Position numbers and translations under genes: made by a program. Shown here piece after piece: positions 61,669-63,966 of a stretch of 63,966 nt of DNA. The notes under the pieces were generated by a model that did no database searches, was not told where the DNA came from, and saw nothing but the letters and a program-made list of their open reading frames with translations. The stretch lies in NCBI GenBank assembly GCA_902572395.1, contig CACGFX010000006.1:1-63966 (forward strand), read 5' to 3'. The number at the start of each line of letters is the position of its first letter. The stretch's first letter is position 1. Source of the stretch: an uncultured Synechococcaceae cyanobacterium (GTDB taxonomy: Bacteria; Cyanobacteriota; Cyanobacteriia; PCC-6307; Cyanobiaceae).

Positions 61669-63966
61669 TTATGCAGCATTTGGTAACCCAAGAACTTGAG
61701 TATTAGCACCTTTTGCTTGCGCAACCCCAATTGTTCGTTCAGATGCACTAATCATAGGCCTTCTATGACTTACGACTATAAATTGAGCATTTGATGACTG
61801 ATTTGATATTAGTTTTGACAACCTTTCAACATTAATGCCATCTAAAAAACTATCAACCTCGTCTAATGCATAAAAAGGTGAAGGCTTATACTTTTGCAAA
61901 GCAAATAAAAAACTTAAAGCAGTTAATGATTTTTCACCACCTGACATAGACGCTAATCTTCTGACATTTTTTCCCTTGGGATGAGCCACTAAAGTTAATC
62001 CTCCTTCTAAAGGAGAATTTGGATTTTCAAGTTGAAGAAATCCATCTCCATCAGATAAATTTGCAAAAATTTCTCTAAAGTGTCTATCAACTTCTGTAAA
62101 TGCTTGCATAAAAGCTTCTTGGCGCATCGTAGATACAGTTTCTATTCTCAGCAATAATTCAGATCTTTCATTAGAAAGAATTTCTAATTTTTCTCGCAAA
62201 CCATTTAATCTCTCGATTAATTCTTCTAGTTCATCAAGAGCCAACATATTGACAGGTTCTAAGCTTTCTAGTTTTGCATTTATAATCGAAATTTCTGATT
62301 GCAAAGATTCAAGACTCTTCCCTTCATATTCTCCAAACTCTGGGGAAGGATTAGGTAGATCTTTTTTATAATTTTCTAATTTTATTTTCTCGCTCCTCAT
62401 CTCTTCTTTAAGGGAATGCATATCCCTTTCAAGATATTCAAGCTTCAATAGATAGCTATTATATTCTTGCCTTTTATTTGAGATTGAAGAGTTTAATTCA
62501 TCTCTTTTCCTTCTCAATAAACCTAAATTCTTCTCTAGAGAATTTTTTTGATTATCGAGATCTGAAAGCTCTTTTTTAAATTGATCTCTTTTTTCTATCC
62601 ATTCACTATGCGAAATTGCGAGTTGTTTAATAGATTCCTGCAAGTTTTTTTCTTGTAGTAAAGTAATTTTTAATGCATTATTGATACGCTCTTTATTTAA
62701 AGCAAATTGATTCTTTTTATCTAGTAATGTATTTCTCTCTTTTATAAGTAATTCAAGTTTTTTATCAAGATTATTAAAATCGTCATTAAAAGCTATTAAT
62801 GATGATTTTTGATTTTTTTCATAATTTGCCTTTTGAATGGTTTCTAGTTGATCAAACTTATCATGATAAGGCTTCAATTGATTTTTTAAATGACCTAACT
62901 CGTTAACTAATAAATTATTAGCAGTATCAAGTTTATTTAATCTCGATTTACAATCCTCAATTCTTTGCGTGACAGCTTTAAGAGAATCTTGATTTACTTC
63001 AATTTCTTTATTAAATGAGGCACAATCCTCAATTATTTGACTGCGGCTAGCACTTAATATACTCAGCCTATTATTTTTTAGTATCAAATCATTATTTGAC
63101 TCTTTTAAAGCTTCTTCGATAACTAATAATCTTTCTTTTATAGGACTGGAATCATCAATTTCATTATTAATTCCAAACCTATAAGCCAAATCTTTATTTA
63201 ACTTACTACCTCCTGTAATAGCACCACTTGCTTCTAATAATTCACCACTTAAAGTAACCAACCTATTTTTTTGTGTAGATAACCTAGCTGAGGATAAGTC
63301 TAAAAAAACCAAAGTATCTCCAAAAACATATCGAAAAACATCTGAATAAACTTCATCAAAAGTAATTAGATTAATAGCTTTATCAATAAATCCATTCTCC
63401 CTGCTATTTTCAAATCTTGACATTGCATAATTCTTTTTTTGACTTTTAATTCTATTTAAAGGTAAAAAAGTTAATCTTCCCGCTTTCTTCTTTTTAAGAA
63501 TTTCAATTGCTTTTGCAGCAATATGATCATTATCAACAACAATTTGTCCTAACCTATTTCCAGCAGCAATTTCTAATGCATATTTATTTTTCTCACTTAC
63601 CTCTCCAAGTTGAGCTACATAACCATGTATACCCTCTAACCCTGCCTCTAAGAGAATTCTGAGAGCATATGAACCTCTAGATTCGTTTAAAGCTTCCTTC
63701 CTGCTTTCGAATCTAGATAAATCCTTTTCAAGCCTTAATTGCTCGTTATTTAGCCTTGATTTAGTTTTAATTAATAAATCGATTTCATTTTTTAAAGAAT
63801 TAATTTCTGCGCTATTTCTTGCCAAGTTTTTATTCTTTGTATTGGATGTCTCTTTTTTTCTTTGATTTCCCTGAAAAAGTTTCTGCTTTTCTAAGTCTAA
63901 GGATTCGATCTGTGACAATATCTCATCTTTTTGAATATTATTTTGAATAGTTTCTTCTTCAATTTT
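61669..63966 (-). CDS. smc: Chromosome segregation protein SMC, C-terminal part (cut by window edge)
   Basis: The frame runs in from the right edge and lacks its N-terminus and Walker A. It shows coiled coil, then the hinge (RILLEAGLEGIHGYVAQLGEV start, followed by RLGQIVVDND and GRLTFLPLNRI), then long coiled coil. The C-terminal head follows with signature SMSGGEKSLTALSFLFA and Walker B FYALDEVDSFLD. SMC compacts and separates chromosomes, with ScpA/ScpB. The PRC-barrel gene follows after 45 bp. Confidence 0.95.
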   Translation of the reverse strand, partial: KIEEETIQNNIQKDEILSQIESLDLEKQKLFQGNQRKKETSNTKNKNLARNSAEINSLKNEIDLLIKTKSRLNNEQLRLEKDLSRFESRKEALNESRGSYALRILLEAGLEGIHGYVAQLGEVSEKNKYALEIAAGNRLGQIVVDNDHIAAKAIEILKKKKAGRLTFLPLNRIKSQKKNYAMSRFENSRENGFIDKAINLITFDEVYSDVFRYVFGDTLVFLDLSSARLSTQKNRLVTLSGELLEASGAITGGSKLNKDLAYRFGINNEIDDSSPIKERLLVIEEALKESNNDLILKNNRLSILSASRSQIIEDCASFNKEIEVNQDSLKAVTQRIEDCKSRLNKLDTANNLLVNELGHLKNQLKPYHDKFDQLETIQKANYEKNQKSSLIAFNDDFNNLDKKLELLIKERNTLLDKKNQFALNKERINNALKITLLQEKNLQESIKQLAISHSEWIEKRDQFKKELSDLDNQKNSLEKNLGLLRRKRDELNSSISNKRQEYNSYLLKLEYLERDMHSLKEEMRSEKIKLENYKKDLPNPSPEFGEYEGKSLESLQSEISIINAKLESLEPVNMLALDELEELIERLNGLREKLEILSNERSELLLRIETVSTMRQEAFMQAFTEVDRHFREIFANLSDGDGFLQLENPNSPLEGGLTLVAHPKGKNVRRLASMSGGEKSLTALSFLFALQKYKPSPFYALDEVDSFLDGINVERLSKLISNQSSNAQFIVVSHRRPMISASERTIGVAQAKGANTQVLGLPNAA

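Overview
The window is AT-rich, very tightly packed cyanobacterial chromosome, most likely from a high-light-adapted Prochlorococcus. The reasons are photosystem II PsbX, two high-light-inducible (Hli) proteins, a candidate cytochrome b6f PetL, zeta-carotene desaturase, NDH-1 subunit NdhO, a CRR7-like protein, Ycf66 and Ycf33-like proteins and a SufBCDS operon, together with short intergenic gaps, many 1-50 bp overlaps and several GTG/TTG starts. The species call is inference from gene content and protein style; no database search was possible.

Layout. (1) 1-2000: the 5' part of a large repeat protein (seven SBBP-type beta-propeller blades plus a cadherin-like domain, cut by the left edge), then a 316-bp gene-poor stretch with short direct repeats and a terminator, then tRNA-Asn(GUU). 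(2) 2.0-18.8 kb: housekeeping genes, including an ECF-type ABC ATPase, UPF0367, cysK, a J-domain protein, ndhO, a TIGR01777 epimerase, an LpxB-like protein, an IscA/SufA-type Fe-S protein, crtQ, hemD, rbfA, a GST, CRR7, aroK, a tandem PTPS-domain protein, a RibD-like reductase, a FemAB-like protein, petL and rimO. (3) 18.9-29.8 kb: VKOR-thioredoxin, nadB, a TIGR03279 radical SAM protein, a TolC-like channel, an IMPase, YihY, a zinc-ribbon membrane protein, an Hli, HtrA and a 47-aa four-cysteine protein. (4) 29.9-38 kb: an ABC-F ATPase, several small unknowns (including an orphan Nif11-like leader), a ribbon-helix-helix regulator, a KtrA/KtrB/SLC13 ion-transport block and an NDH-2-like flavoprotein. 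(5) 38-45.6 kb: cysH, coaX, peroxiredoxin Q, a phosphopantetheinyl transferase, rarA, pgm and a DUF4912 protein. (6) 45.6-64 kb: sufBCDS, an S9 peptidase, def, HIT, an SbmA/BacA-like ABC transporter, hli, ycf66, psbX, yggT, accC, tRNA-Leu, a second LpxB-like protein, a PRC-barrel protein and smc (cut by the right edge).

How the genes work together. Sulfur runs through the window: PAPS reductase (cysH) and cysteine synthase (cysK) make cysteine, and SufS/SufBCD plus the IscA-type protein turn its sulfur into Fe-S clusters used by RimO, the TIGR03279 protein and NDH-1/b6f. The photosynthetic electron-transport genes (psbX, petL, ndhO, hli, ycf66, crtQ, NDH-2-like) are scattered rather than clustered. 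The K+/anion block at 32.8-36.7 kb looks like one transcription unit for ion homeostasis.

Most of the window is ordinary core genome. The items most worth a second look are the propeller/cadherin protein at the left edge, the orphan Nif11-like leader at 31.8 kb, the twin-CX3C microprotein at 29.7 kb, the tandem PTPS protein with a degenerate first half, the pantothenate kinase lacking its usual first Asp, and tRNA-Leu with an AAG anticodon. I found no CRISPR array, insertion sequence, prophage or defence system.
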